From contig JAGCVH010000003.1 in the NCBI GenBank assembly GCA_017962495.1, positions 62,001-126,000 on the forward strand: a stretch of DNA of 64,000 nucleotides. Direction: 5' to 3'. The DNA is from Bacteroidaceae bacterium. Its GTDB lineage: Bacteria > Bacteroidota > Bacteroidia > Bacteroidales > Bacteroidaceae. The position numbers and the translations under genes were made by a program. Positions 44,267 through 53,666 of this stretch are shown piece after piece (position 1 is the first letter of the stretch; the number at the start of each line of letters is the position of its first letter). The notes beneath the pieces were generated by a model, which saw only the letters and a program-made list of their open reading frames with translations, made no database searches and was not told where the DNA came from.

Positions 44267-45580
44267 CTACGTAAACGTCACAGCCTCGCCCCGCGTGGCA
44301 TCGTTGATGTTCCCATGGTCGTAGGAAAGATGGCCGTTGACGAAGGTTTGCTGGACGCGCCAGTTGAAGGTGTACCCTTCCAAAGGACTCCAGCCGCACT
44401 TGCTGAGGATGTCTTCCTCGTGTAATGTCCACGTTTCGGGGCGGACCAGTACAAAGTCGGCCTTATAGCCGGGGCGCAGGAAACCGCGTTCCTTGATGCC
44501 GAACAGGAGGGCTGGCTGATGGCACATGGCATCGACCATGCGCTCGAGCGTGAGCACGCCTTCGTCGACTAATCCGAGCATGCTTACAAGTGAGAACTGC
44601 ACCATGGGCATACCTGATGCCGCACGGGCACATCCGCCTTGCTTTTCGGAAAGGAGATGCGGTGCGTGGTCGGTGCCGATGGTCAGCAGACGTCCGTCTT
44701 TCAGTGCCTGCCTGAGTGCTTCGCGATCGCTTTCGGTCTTAATGGCGGGGTTGCACTTGATGCGTGTGCCTAGCCGAGCATAGTCCTGGTCACAGAAGAG
44801 CAGGTGGGGGAGGCAAACCTCTCCTGTGATGTTCTTCCCGTTTAATAGTTCCAGTTCACGTGCAGTAGTAATGTGGGCGATATGCAGTCTTGCGCCGGTC
44901 TCTTGTGCCAACTCTGCTGCCAAAGCCGACGAACGGTAGCAGGCCTCTTCGTCCCTAATCCAAGGATGATGCTCAACGGAGGGATTGTCGCCCCACAGCT
45001 GTTTGGCTTCTGCCATGCGCTCGTTGATGCGTTGTGTGTCTTCGCAGTGGGCAACGATAGGTCGGTTATGATCTGCCGCAAACTGGAATATGGTCTTCAG
45101 GGCTTCGCGCTTGTCCACGAGCATGTTTCCCGTGGAGGAACCCATAAACAGCTTAATCGGTGCAGGTACGTCGGCTATGCCTTCGTTCGTTGCTCCGATG
45201 TAGCAGGAATAATTGACACGGCTATTCCGGAGTCCCATCTCCATACGTTCCTTCCATCGTTCCACTGTGGTTGTGGGTGGGTTGACGTTGGGCATATCCA
45301 TGACTGAGGTGACGCCTCCTGCCAGTGCCGCACGGCTTTCGTGGCAGATGTCGGCCTTGTGGGTCATCCCAGGCTCGCGAAAATGGACGTGAGTGTCTAT
45401 GATGCCGGGAAGAAGCAGGGCACCGCTTGCGTCGATGGAGTTGAGAGGCGATAGGCGAGAGGTGACAGGTTGGCCTTCTCCCTCGAACACTTCCGATATG
45501 CGGCCGTCTTCAATGAGGACGGCACCACGGAAGCATCGGCCTTCGTTTACTATAGTGGCATTATGAATGAGCGTAGTCAT
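44267..45580 (-). CDS. pyrC: Dihydroorotase (class I)
   Basis: A 437-residue amidohydrolase. Metal ligands and signatures are visible: DTHVHFREPG, the Lys/Asp region PIKLFMGSSTG, HCED, HIAHIT and IGTDHAPH, ending with GYKADFVLV. It closes carbamoyl-aspartate to dihydroorotate in pyrimidine synthesis. Length is that of class I enzymes. Residues about 37-48 (QPVTSRLSPLNS) are an inserted stretch encoded by heptamer repeats. It follows the GT2 gene by 38 bp, itself a heptamer array. Confidence 0.93.
   Translation of the reverse strand: MTTLIHNATIVNEGRCFRGAVLIEDGRISEVFEGEGQPVTSRLSPLNSIDASGALLLPGIIDTHVHFREPGMTHKADICHESRAALAGGVTSVMDMPNVNPPTTTVERWKERMEMGLRNSRVNYSCYIGATNEGIADVPAPIKLFMGSSTGNMLVDKREALKTIFQFAADHNRPIVAHCEDTQRINERMAEAKQLWGDNPSVEHHPWIRDEEACYRSSALAAELAQETGARLHIAHITTARELELLNGKNITGEVCLPHLLFCDQDYARLGTRIKCNPAIKTESDREALRQALKDGRLLTIGTDHAPHLLSEKQGGCARAASGMPMVQFSLVSMLGLVDEGVLTLERMVDAMCHQPALLFGIKERGFLRPGYKADFVLVRPETWTLHEEDILSKCGWSPLEGYTFNWRVQQTFVNGHLSYDHGNINDATRGEAVTFT
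45440..45474. repeat. In-frame heptamer repeat within pyrC
   Basis: GTTGAGA GGCGATA GGCGAGA GGTGACA GGTTGGC, five units, related to the TTGAGAG/TTGACAG array at 45581-45622. Confidence 0.65.
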
Positions 45581-45622
45581 CTCTTAACTCTCAACTGTCA
45601 ACTCTCAACTGTCAACTGTCAA
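45581..45622. repeat. Heptamer tandem repeat between GT2 and pyrC
   Basis: Six 7-bp units (CTCTTAA, CTCTCAA, CTGTCAA, CTCTCAA, CTGTCAA, CTGTCAA). The GT2 stop codon (45619-45621) lies in the last unit. Confidence 0.85.
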
Positions 45623-46362
45623 CTTTTCTTCGGGTATTTCCTAAACCATCCGTCCCAGCGCAGGCGCATAACACCAAACAGGGCTTCGGAGAAAATGCCT
45701 CCCGACATCTTGCTTGTGCCTAACGTGCGGTTGACAAACACCACAGGAACCTCCTTTATCTTGAAATCACACTTGGCGGCAGTGAACTTCATCTCTATCT
45801 GGAAAGCATAGCCTTTGAAGCGGATTTTGTCCAGTTCCAAGGTCTCCAGCACTTGACGACGGTAGCAGACGAACCCAGCCGTGGTGTCGTGAATGCCAAG
45901 TCCTGTGACCAGTCGCACATACTTGGAGGCGAAGTAGGACATAAGCACTCGTCCGATGGGCCAGTTGACAACGTTCACGCCCGAAACATAGCGACTTCCG
46001 ATGGACATGTCGTAGCCCTCGTCGGCACATGCCGCAAGCAGTCGGGGCAAATCGGAGGGAGCATGGCTGAAGTCGGCATCCATCTCGAAGACATAATCGT
46101 ACTGGTGTTCAATCGCCCATTGAAAACCGCAGAGATAGGCAGTGCCAAGTCCCAGCTTGCCAGAGCGCTCGATGAGAAACAATCTGTCGGGTAGTTCGTC
46201 GGCCTTCAGGCGTTTGACGATGTCTGCCGTACCGTCGGGCGAACCGTCATCAATAATGAGCACGTGGAAACCTTCAGGCAGGGCAGTGACTGCACGGATG
46301 ATATTCTCAACGTTCTCTTTTTCGTTATAGGTGGGAATGATGACGATAGAGTTTGTCTGCAT
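45619..46362 (-). CDS. Polyprenol-phosphate mannose synthase-like GT2 glycosyltransferase
   Basis: A 247-residue GT-A fold enzyme: IIPTYNEKENVENII, DDGSPDGTADI, RSGKLGLGTAY and DADFSHAP (DxD region), with KEVPVVFVNRTLGTSKM near the end. It matches dolichol-phosphate mannose synthases without C-terminal membrane helices. It likely loads mannose (or a related sugar) on undecaprenyl phosphate for surface glycosylation. It is in front of pyrC in one transcript; its stop codon falls in a heptamer repeat. Confidence 0.9.
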   Translation of the reverse strand: MQTNSIVIIPTYNEKENVENIIRAVTALPEGFHVLIIDDGSPDGTADIVKRLKADELPDRLFLIERSGKLGLGTAYLCGFQWAIEHQYDYVFEMDADFSHAPSDLPRLLAACADEGYDMSIGSRYVSGVNVVNWPIGRVLMSYFASKYVRLVTGLGIHDTTAGFVCYRRQVLETLELDKIRFKGYAFQIEMKFTAAKCDFKIKEVPVVFVNRTLGTSKMSGGIFSEALFGVMRLRWDGWFRKYPKKS

Positions 46363-46376
46363 GGTTGTAGCTGTTT

Positions 46377-47246
46377 TTATTTGTTATCCTTTCTGTATTG
46401 GCTGGGCGAAACACCAGTGAAGTGCTTAAAGTACCGACTAAACGATGACTGTTCGCCAAACCCCAGTTCCGCACTTATTTTTAGCATGCTGATATTGTCT
46501 CGCTTGAGTAGGTGCTTAGCTTTAGTAATGATGTATCTGGCTATCCAGTCCGATGCGGTTATGCCCGTGGTCTGTTTGATGACGGAGGCAAAGTATTTGG
46601 GTGAGAGGGAAAACTTTTCGGCATAGAATTGTATCTCGTGCGATTCTTTGTGGTGAGCCACGATGGCATCGTAGAAATGATGGAAAAGTAACTCGTTGCT
46701 CGACAAATCCTCTGTAGGCACCTTGTCGCTGAAACGGTAATAGTCGGTCATACGCGCCAAAATGTCGATGATGTCAACTATTATATTCGTCCGACTCGTT
46801 CCCTTTATCTGACAGCCAGCCTTGAGCACTTCCACAATGTGGAGTATCGTCTCATATTGTTGATTGCTAAGTTTGTAGGTTGGTATTTTCAGGTATTCTG
46901 TCTTGTATCGACGGAGACTGTGTCGAATCATTTCGTCGAAGAACTGGGTGGAGATGACGATGAGTGTGGATCGGTAATCGGGCGATACATCTTTCACAGA
47001 AATGATGTGATTGGGGTAGATCACACTGATCTCCTTCGAACGAAACGCTGTGGGTTGCATGTCATATTCTATTCGGATTATCCCACTGTGGCAAAGGGCT
47101 ATAACAATATTGGGTGAGATGTAGCGTTCGGTATAGTTTGCCAATGAAGGCACATAGTCGAATACCACTATGCCTTGCTGTTTTATTATTTCCCTATTCT
47201 TGACGAAGGGACTCTGGGATGGGGGCGAATAACTATTGTTCTTCAT
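46377..47246 (-). CDS. AraC-family transcriptional regulator
   Basis: A 289-residue protein. The N-terminal ~170 residues are a cupin-like sensing domain; the C-terminal HTH_18 domain has IQFYAEKFSLSPKYFASVIKQ as its first helix-turn-helix (split here as IQFYAEKFSLSP and KYFASVIKQ) and SAELGFGEQSSFSRYFKHF with GVSPSQYRK, the family signature. The target is unknown; GT2/pyrC downstream have a 14-bp gap and could be co-transcribed. The ATG at 47246 follows a -7 box. Confidence 0.9.
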   Translation of the reverse strand: MKNNSYSPPSQSPFVKNREIIKQQGIVVFDYVPSLANYTERYISPNIVIALCHSGIIRIEYDMQPTAFRSKEISVIYPNHIISVKDVSPDYRSTLIVISTQFFDEMIRHSLRRYKTEYLKIPTYKLSNQQYETILHIVEVLKAGCQIKGTSRTNIIVDIIDILARMTDYYRFSDKVPTEDLSSNELLFHHFYDAIVAHHKESHEIQFYAEKFSLSPKYFASVIKQTTGITASDWIARYIITKAKHLLKRDNISMLKISAELGFGEQSSFSRYFKHFTGVSPSQYRKDNK

Positions 47247-47268
47247 GTCTTTTTTATCCTTTTGGCTA

Positions 47269-47276
47269 CAAATATA
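47269..47276 (-). promoter_or_regulatory. Promoter -7 box of the AraC-type gene
   Basis: TATATTTG on the minus strand, 22 bp upstream of the ATG at 47246. Confidence 0.5.
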
Positions 47277-47445
47277 GGAAAAAAACATTTACCGACAAGC
47301 AAGAATCGACATTTTGTCAAATAATCGACGCGTTTTCGTTCGACAAAGCTCTCGTATAGGCTCATAGCGCAATACGATTATAAGTATATTTTGTCATATT
47401 TTAAGGAGTCGGAACAAGTCTATGCCTGTTTGCCTCGTCCTGTGT

Positions 47446-48489
47446 CTATATTGTCAGTTCCCCAGCGAGGGGCGTTGTCATCATTCGGCGAACTTCTTCT
47501 GCTTCAAGGCCCTGCCCGAAGAGGTACATCAGTTTTGTTACGGCACACTCAATCGTCATGTCGCCACCGCTCACCACGCCAGCCTTTAGCAATTGGTTGC
47601 CTGTTTCGTAAAGTCCCATTTCCACAGCACCGGCATCGCATTGAGTAATGTTCACTACCACTTTGCCACTCTCCGTTGCCCCGGTAATCGCGTTCAGAAG
47701 CCAAGGTTGCTGTGGGGCATTTCCCGAACCATAGGTGCGAAGGACTATTCCTCGCAGGTCGGGCATGTCGAATACGTGTTCAATGACTTGTGGCCTTATG
47801 CCGGGGAAGAGAGTTATGGCTATGACGGAATTGTCAAGTTCGGTGTGAGGGGTGAACGGGATATCGGCATTGGGCGTGAGTATGACTTCATGGTTGTAGT
47901 TGATGTTGATGCCCACGGTTGCCAAAGGTGGACAGTTGTATGAACTGAAGGCATCGAAGCGTTCCGCACTGGCCTTAGTCGAACGATTACCGCGCAGTAG
48001 TGTGCTGCCAAAATACACACACACTTCTGGCACCATGGCATGTCCTTGCTCGTCTTGTGCTGCAGCAAGTTCGATGGCACTGATGAGGTTTTCCTTTCCG
48101 TCCGTACGGAGTACCCCGATAGGCAGTTGACTGCCAGTGAGCACCACGGGTTTCCGTAGTCCTTCGAGCATGAAACTCAAAGCCGATGCCGTATAGGCCA
48201 TAGTGTCAGTCCCGTGCAAGATGACGAAACCGTCGAAGTGGTCGTACCATTCCGCTATGATGTTCACCAGTCGAGCCCAATGTACTGGTCTTATGTCAGA
48301 CGAGTCGATGGCAGGGCGAAACTGTATGGAACGTATTTCGTAATCCAGTTCACGGAGTTCGGGTACATGCTGCCTGACGTTATCAAAGTCAAGCGGTTCC
48401 AAAGCCCCTGTCTCTGGGCTCTTTATCATGCCTATAGTGCCACCTGTGTAGATAAGTAGGATGCGGCGTCGCAGATTCACTTTTTCCAT
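47446..48489 (-). CDS. ansA: Type I L-asparaginase
   Basis: A 347-residue enzyme of usual length with both catalytic threonine regions: LLIYTGGTIGMI near the N-terminus and ILHGTDTMAYTASAL, plus LTGSQLPIG. No signal peptide, so it is cytoplasmic. It hydrolyses asparagine to aspartate and ammonia. The ATG at 48489 (MEKVNLRRRI) gives the standard N-terminus; an upstream in-frame extension runs into the GH106 gene and is unlikely. Confidence 0.92.
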   Translation of the reverse strand: MEKVNLRRRILLIYTGGTIGMIKSPETGALEPLDFDNVRQHVPELRELDYEIRSIQFRPAIDSSDIRPVHWARLVNIIAEWYDHFDGFVILHGTDTMAYTASALSFMLEGLRKPVVLTGSQLPIGVLRTDGKENLISAIELAAAQDEQGHAMVPEVCVYFGSTLLRGNRSTKASAERFDAFSSYNCPPLATVGININYNHEVILTPNADIPFTPHTELDNSVIAITLFPGIRPQVIEHVFDMPDLRGIVLRTYGSGNAPQQPWLLNAITGATESGKVVVNITQCDAGAVEMGLYETGNQLLKAGVVSGGDMTIECAVTKLMYLFGQGLEAEEVRRMMTTPLAGELTI

Positions 48490-48548
48490 TTTCTTACTCC
48501 AGATTTCCTCAGTGTTTGTTCGTTTGTGTGAAAGTTGCCAAATTATTA

Positions 48549-51071
48549 TTATCGCTTGACTAAGCGTACGGGACTGTTCAGGCCACTGGGCATGGGTGTC
48601 CAATGGGCGTATGAGGTGGGGCGATAGTTTAGGTCAACAACGTTGATGTCCTTCATCTTTCGCCAAACAATACCCTTGCGATCCATGTCCGCAATTCGGT
48701 TAGCCGGCAGATTGGTCACCTCGATGCGTAACTCGTTCTTTCCCGCTTTTAGCGCATTTCCGCATGGAAGGGTGAAGGGGACAGCCCAGGCACAACCTAA
48801 CAACTTCCCGTTGAGATAGACGCGAGCACTCTCGCGAACGTCGCCCAGTTCCAGTTCCCATGGACCAGTGATGTCGCTTTTCTCCATGCGAAATGTGGTA
48901 GTGTAAACGCCTGTTCCCATCAGAATTCGGGTGGAGTCGTCGAGGTTTTCCCAAGTTTGCAATTGCTTGAGTTTGTATGTGCGCTTGATACTTGGTACCG
49001 ATTCGATGAATGACAGTCGCCACGGTCCCTGTAATTGAATGGTGGCAGGAGCTATGGCTTTTGCCGTTGTTTCGGGGTTGGGCAAATTTGTTACCTGCAG
49101 GATGCGACTCTCGCCCGAGCGCAGTCGGACGTGGAATCCCTTTTGTGTGTATTCTGCAACCTCAATGCTGCCTGTCATCGGGTTAAACCACCATCCGCTT
49201 TTGTCATTGACGGCCAATGGCACTATGGCGTCGATGTCATTGGGAGTCAGGTTTGCAATGAAGTAGTGATGCCCGTTCCCGGTTTTCCGTCTAATGACTC
49301 TCAAGTGACAATCCTTACGCATGGATTCTGCCTTGGCCAAGCGTGCCATTTCCTGTTCCTGTTCTCCGTAGATGACGAGTGGTGACAAACGGTTGAGTTC
49401 AGCCTGTAGTTCAGGTGTGAGAGTGGTGCCGTCGGGTACGATGAGTCCTCGATATTGAGTGCCGCCTTGGGTTAACAGGAAACCATCTCCGCTGACGCTG
49501 ACGTGCTGAAGTTGGCGGTCGCTAATGTAGTCGCAATCGTAGCCGAGTGAGTCGATGCGGAGGATGCTGTGGATGAATCGAGGTGCTTTCTGTGCCATGC
49601 TATGGATGTCGAACTGCATCAGCAGACCACCTTGGCCAGGGCTTAGGCGCTGTCGCCACATGTCTCGCATGGGCAGGTAAACGAGAAAATCATTGTCGGG
49701 TTGCCCTAATTGAAGGAACGACTGACAGCGTTCGATGTATTGTGTCAGATAGGGAACGTCGCGCCAAATGCTGTTCATAGGCGTCATGTCCACTGAAGCA
49801 TAGAATCGCCAACCGGGCCAGGGGGCATCCTGAGGCGTGTAACACGAACCGTGGAAGAGGACGTGGTTGATGCCGCAGGTAAACAACAAGTCGAGGTCGG
49901 GTTTCATCTGCGAGAGGGAAGTGCGGAAGTGTTCGGTGAGCCACGTGAAAGTCTCGCTGGAGGTGAGGGGATGTCCCATGACATGAGCAGCCGATGAAGC
50001 ATATTTCAGCATGGAGACATCACTGTAGTTGCGACGCGTCATACCGGCATCGGTGCGCAGTCCCTTAATGCCGAAATCAGAGAGTCCAAATCCCTCAGTC
50101 TCAGGAATATCCACGGCACCGTAGAGGTCCAATAGATTGGCAGGCGAACCGTGTGCTTGGTTTCTCACTTTCGCCCCATGATTATGCGCCCAGACAGTCC
50201 ATTGTTGGGTGAAATTCTCGAGGAGTAGGTCGCTCAGTGTCTCACGATAGTCACTCAACACCTTGTTTCCATCGTCGACAAGGCCTAAGAGCTGTCGAAG
50301 GTTTTCTTCGAGTCGATAGCCACGCCGGCGGGCAAACTCATCGAAGAGCGTAGGTGTCCAGTTGGCGCCATATACTTCGTAACTGTCATTAAATAAGGTA
50401 TTGGGGTAGGGCGTGCCTGAATGGTCGAAGGCATTGCCAATGTGCTGTAGATAGCGGGCAACGGCATCGCGGTCGAAATGGTCAACAACCCATCCTTCTC
50501 CACCTGGGGCAGCACGTTTAACCATCTGACGTGTGCGACTCTGGTAAAGTTGGACGACCTGCTCTTTGCCACTAGTCAGGGGATAGCGTCGCTCGACGAG
50601 TAGGCGTGCATAAGGCCGTTCGCGTGGGTCGATTCCTTTGCGTAAGGGAGTTCCCGTCGCTACGGTGTCCACCACGAACAAAGCTTTGCATGCCGCTTCT
50701 TCTATGGGTATCCAGGGACCACCAAAGGGCCAACCTGTACCACAATTCATATCTACCGTGATGCCCACTTGGCGAGACGATTCCATTGTTTCCTTGAAGG
50801 CTTGCAACCATTGGGCGGAAAGGTACGGGAGTTCCCTTGTCTCGCCACCCTGAACACCATAAATCGGGGTCACTTCCACACTGCCAATACCAGCCTTCGC
50901 AAAAGCATTCAGGTTCCATTGCAAGTTTGCTTTGTCAACAGCAGAACCAGGCCACCACCATCGTGTGCCTGCCTTGGCTTCGGGTTGTATGGGTGGCCAA
51001 GTCTGGGCTTGCAGATGTTGGCTGAAAGATATAATGGAAAGGTATAAGAAGATGAGTGTAAATCGCTTCAT
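48549..51071 (-). CDS. GH106 alpha-L-rhamnosidase
   Basis: An 840-residue secreted protein (signal peptide ending near QHLQAQT). The start TRWWWPGSAVD, GSVEVTPIYG, MNCGTGWPFGGPW and DSYEVYGANWTP are typical of the GH106 barrel, and a C-terminal beta-sandwich of GH2-type (TGPWELELGDVRESARVYL) follows. GH106 releases L-rhamnose from rhamnogalacturonans. It lies 5 bp behind the GH28-GH105 fusion gene, so the two form a pectin-degrading operon. Confidence 0.9.
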   Translation of the reverse strand: MKRFTLIFLYLSIISFSQHLQAQTWPPIQPEAKAGTRWWWPGSAVDKANLQWNLNAFAKAGIGSVEVTPIYGVQGGETRELPYLSAQWLQAFKETMESSRQVGITVDMNCGTGWPFGGPWIPIEEAACKALFVVDTVATGTPLRKGIDPRERPYARLLVERRYPLTSGKEQVVQLYQSRTRQMVKRAAPGGEGWVVDHFDRDAVARYLQHIGNAFDHSGTPYPNTLFNDSYEVYGANWTPTLFDEFARRRGYRLEENLRQLLGLVDDGNKVLSDYRETLSDLLLENFTQQWTVWAHNHGAKVRNQAHGSPANLLDLYGAVDIPETEGFGLSDFGIKGLRTDAGMTRRNYSDVSMLKYASSAAHVMGHPLTSSETFTWLTEHFRTSLSQMKPDLDLLFTCGINHVLFHGSCYTPQDAPWPGWRFYASVDMTPMNSIWRDVPYLTQYIERCQSFLQLGQPDNDFLVYLPMRDMWRQRLSPGQGGLLMQFDIHSMAQKAPRFIHSILRIDSLGYDCDYISDRQLQHVSVSGDGFLLTQGGTQYRGLIVPDGTTLTPELQAELNRLSPLVIYGEQEQEMARLAKAESMRKDCHLRVIRRKTGNGHHYFIANLTPNDIDAIVPLAVNDKSGWWFNPMTGSIEVAEYTQKGFHVRLRSGESRILQVTNLPNPETTAKAIAPATIQLQGPWRLSFIESVPSIKRTYKLKQLQTWENLDDSTRILMGTGVYTTTFRMEKSDITGPWELELGDVRESARVYLNGKLLGCAWAVPFTLPCGNALKAGKNELRIEVTNLPANRIADMDRKGIVWRKMKDINVVDLNYRPTSYAHWTPMPSGLNSPVRLVKR

Positions 51072-51076
51072 ACCAA

Positions 51077-53479
51077 TTAATTATTCATTACTAATTTATA
51101 ATATTCCATAGCCCCGAGCAAGAAGCATCCGAGGCCAAAGTCTTCAAAGTCAGGCACGCGATCATAGGAGAGAGGTTGCCCATCGCTTGGCTGTTTTCCC
51201 GTACCTTGTACCCAACCTAAGAAACCATTGTTGTGAACAGCCTCTTTGGCCAGACCTTGCCAGGCACGGTCACATGCCTTGCGGTATGCTTTGTCGCTTA
51301 TGATTCCATTACGCAAACCCCATGCCATGCCGTAGAGGAACAAGGCTGTGCCTGTGAGTTCCTTCCCTCCATACGTAACAGGCGAGAGCAAACTCGGATT
51401 CCAGAATCCATCAGTTCGTTGGCATTTAAGCAAGGCTTTTGTCATAGACAAGTAGTCGGCAAGCAGGGCTTTATAATTTGTGTCTTCGGGTTGCAGATGT
51501 TCCATAACCCTGACCAATGCAGCATATACCCATCCATTGCCTCGACTCCAATAGCAGTTCTGCCCGTCGCTTTCTTTATAAGGTGGTACAAAGTCTTTGT
51601 CACGCCACCATAGTCCTTCGTCGGGATTATAGAGTCCTCCACCACATTCATTGCGTGTCCAATTGAAAGCCTTCATTGCATAGTCAATGAACGCTTGTTC
51701 GCCGGTAATCGAATATAGGTTCGCATAGACGGGCATGGCCATTTGTATAGCATCGATCCAAGTCCAGTAATCCACGCGACCAGTTGCCATCTGGTTCTCC
51801 AGATTACGGCGCACATTGGCAAGAATGGTGGAATCCTTTGTGACGAGATACCGCATGAGGTAGGTCTGTTGGCAACATTGGTCGTCGGCATTGGTGGCTC
51901 GCCATCCGTTGCGAGCAGTCCATCGGTGATGGTCGCCCCATCGGTCGGTATAAGTTATATAGGCAGGGTTCTTGTCGACAGCATGCAGAGCCATCAGACC
52001 CTCGTAATAAACGCCTCGCGTCCAGAGATTGCTGGTGCGAGTGCGTCCGCCTACTTGTGAGTCTTTGGCAGGGTCGGACTCTTTCATCATAAAGTAGGCA
52101 TTAGCCAGGCGTGCCAGATTCAGTATGTCGTCATTAGGTCGAGCTTCGACTGGCTTTCCATTGATGTTTACATTCTGCAAACGGAGTCGCAGGATAGGAT
52201 TCTTAGAGAAGGCGGGTTGAGGTGCTTTGTCAGTGCAGTCGATGTCTTGGAAAGTGAAGTCGCGTAAGGTATATTTCTCCGAACCTTCCACATTGAAGAA
52301 ATGCTGGCACTGCATGCGTATGTCGCTAAATTCTATGTTGTTGCACTCCGAGAGAGGCATATCGGCACGTTCTTCACGCATGTAGAACTGCGTCCAAGGT
52401 CTGACGAGCAGAAAGTTGCTACACTGGCCTGTTAATCGTTCGACGCGGATGTATTCGTAATGCTGAGGCGTGTCGGGACGCATCTTCAGCCAGAGCACGT
52501 TACGGGCATCATCGGCGTGGCAATCGCGAACGAGAATATTCCAGTCGTGTATGCTCTCAGAACCCATTGTTAAACAACCATGCACTGTGCCGTAATGGCA
52601 ATGCTGAACGAGGATGTTGTAGCAAGGACCATTCTCAGGAGCCTTGTCGGCAAAGGTACCTTTTCCGCCTTTCAGCACCACAGCATCATCGTTGACGTTC
52701 ATCCGGCACCCATGAACCAGCACGTCGTGACAAGCATCGATGTCGATGGCATCTGTGGACGGACCTTTCAGTCCTGTGGTAGGCGAGAAGATATTGAGTC
52801 GAAGAAAGCGTACATGGTCGGAACGATAGATGTGGGTGGTCCAGAATGGTGAGTTCTGGAGGTTTACGTCTTGGATGGTAACATTGCGTGAGTTGCTGAT
52901 GTAGACCAAGCGTGGCCGTTGTTCATCCTTATTAGTGCAGTTGGGATTCCATTGGCGGCGTATCCAGAAAGACTCCCAATAACGGGTGCCATTGCCATCA
53001 ATAGTTCCGTGTCCTGCAATAGTAAAGCCGTCCAGCCCGTCCCCATTGACAAGGGCTGTGAAATAAGGGCATGTTTGTCCCTCAATACGGGTTTGGCGTA
53101 TCTCGAAGTCAGCAATGCGGTCGGAACCTTTCAGTATTGCACCCTCCTCGAGATAGAGGTGTGTACCCTGCTTGAAAAAGAGAGAACCACTGAAAAACGT
53201 GCCTCGAGGAATGACGATAAGACCACCTCCCTCGTTTGCTACACGGTCGATGACGGCCTGTAAAGCCTTTGTCTGAATGGCTGTACTATTGGCCTCGACA
53301 CCGAAGTCCGTCACAACGTATCTTTTGCCTAATCGTTGGACGTCTATCGATAGGGTGTCGTTGAACCACGCATCGATGGGTTCGCCGTTAGGCCACACTT
53401 GTTGCTTTACTGTGTTCTTTTTCCCCATAACCACGATGCTACATAGCAACGCGAGAAATATACAGATGTTTTTTTTCAT
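51077..53479 (-). CDS. GH28-GH105 fusion: polygalacturonase/rhamnogalacturonan hydrolase plus unsaturated glycosyluronyl hydrolase
   Basis: An 800-residue secreted protein. Residues about 50-440 form a GH28 beta-helix with STDAIDIDACHDV, NDDAVVLKGG and GCLTMGSES, the three-Asp catalytic pattern. Residues about 455-800 form a GH105 (alpha/alpha)6 barrel with NLWTRGVYYEGLMAL, DYWTWIDAIQMAMP and CYWSRGNGWVYAAL. GH28 cuts pectic backbones and GH105 removes terminal unsaturated uronic acid from lyase products, so both steps are in one polypeptide. It heads the operon with GH106, behind two copies of the same promoter. Confidence 0.92.
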   Translation of the reverse strand: MKKNICIFLALLCSIVVMGKKNTVKQQVWPNGEPIDAWFNDTLSIDVQRLGKRYVVTDFGVEANSTAIQTKALQAVIDRVANEGGGLIVIPRGTFFSGSLFFKQGTHLYLEEGAILKGSDRIADFEIRQTRIEGQTCPYFTALVNGDGLDGFTIAGHGTIDGNGTRYWESFWIRRQWNPNCTNKDEQRPRLVYISNSRNVTIQDVNLQNSPFWTTHIYRSDHVRFLRLNIFSPTTGLKGPSTDAIDIDACHDVLVHGCRMNVNDDAVVLKGGKGTFADKAPENGPCYNILVQHCHYGTVHGCLTMGSESIHDWNILVRDCHADDARNVLWLKMRPDTPQHYEYIRVERLTGQCSNFLLVRPWTQFYMREERADMPLSECNNIEFSDIRMQCQHFFNVEGSEKYTLRDFTFQDIDCTDKAPQPAFSKNPILRLRLQNVNINGKPVEARPNDDILNLARLANAYFMMKESDPAKDSQVGGRTRTSNLWTRGVYYEGLMALHAVDKNPAYITYTDRWGDHHRWTARNGWRATNADDQCCQQTYLMRYLVTKDSTILANVRRNLENQMATGRVDYWTWIDAIQMAMPVYANLYSITGEQAFIDYAMKAFNWTRNECGGGLYNPDEGLWWRDKDFVPPYKESDGQNCYWSRGNGWVYAALVRVMEHLQPEDTNYKALLADYLSMTKALLKCQRTDGFWNPSLLSPVTYGGKELTGTALFLYGMAWGLRNGIISDKAYRKACDRAWQGLAKEAVHNNGFLGWVQGTGKQPSDGQPLSYDRVPDFEDFGLGCFLLGAMEYYKLVMNN

Positions 53480-53497
53480 GTGTTAAGGTATATGGGG

Positions 53498-53505
53498 CAA
53501 AGATA
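53498..53505 (-). promoter_or_regulatory. Promoter -7 box (proximal) of the GH28-GH105/GH106 operon
   Basis: TATCTTTG on the minus strand within CAAAGATAGTGCAAATCGAG; 18 bp before the start codon. The -33 site is not a good match. Confidence 0.5.
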
Positions 53506-53586
53506 GTGCAAATCGAGCGATATGAAAAATAAAAACCCAATTATTTTTACATATCCGAGATGCAGCCTATTTTAGGGAAGCAATCC

Positions 53587-53617
53587 CAAAGATAGTGCAA
53601 ATCGAGCGAAATACAAA
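53587..53617 (-). promoter_or_regulatory. Promoter (distal) of the GH28-GH105/GH106 operon
   Basis: Minus-strand TTTG (53614-53617), 19-bp spacer, TATCTTTG (53587-53594), about 107 bp upstream of the start codon. Confidence 0.65.
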
Positions 53618-53623
53618 ATAAAG

Positions 53624-53655
53624 TTTGTTTTTTCAGTCAAATTGCTCTATCTTTG
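53624..53655 (+). promoter_or_regulatory. Promoter of mfd
   Basis: TTTG (53624-53627), 20-bp spacer, TATCTTTG (53648-53655), only 11 bp before the ATG at 53667, so the leader is about 5 nt. Confidence 0.75.
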
Positions 53656-53666
53656 TAGCCCACTAT

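Larger units (their letters stand above)
53498..53624. repeat. Promoter-containing direct repeat, two copies 89 bp apart
   Basis: CAAAGATAGTGCAAATCGAG occurs at 53498 and again at 53587, each followed by an A-rich stretch. A related copy lies upstream of ffh at 62706. Confidence 0.85.
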
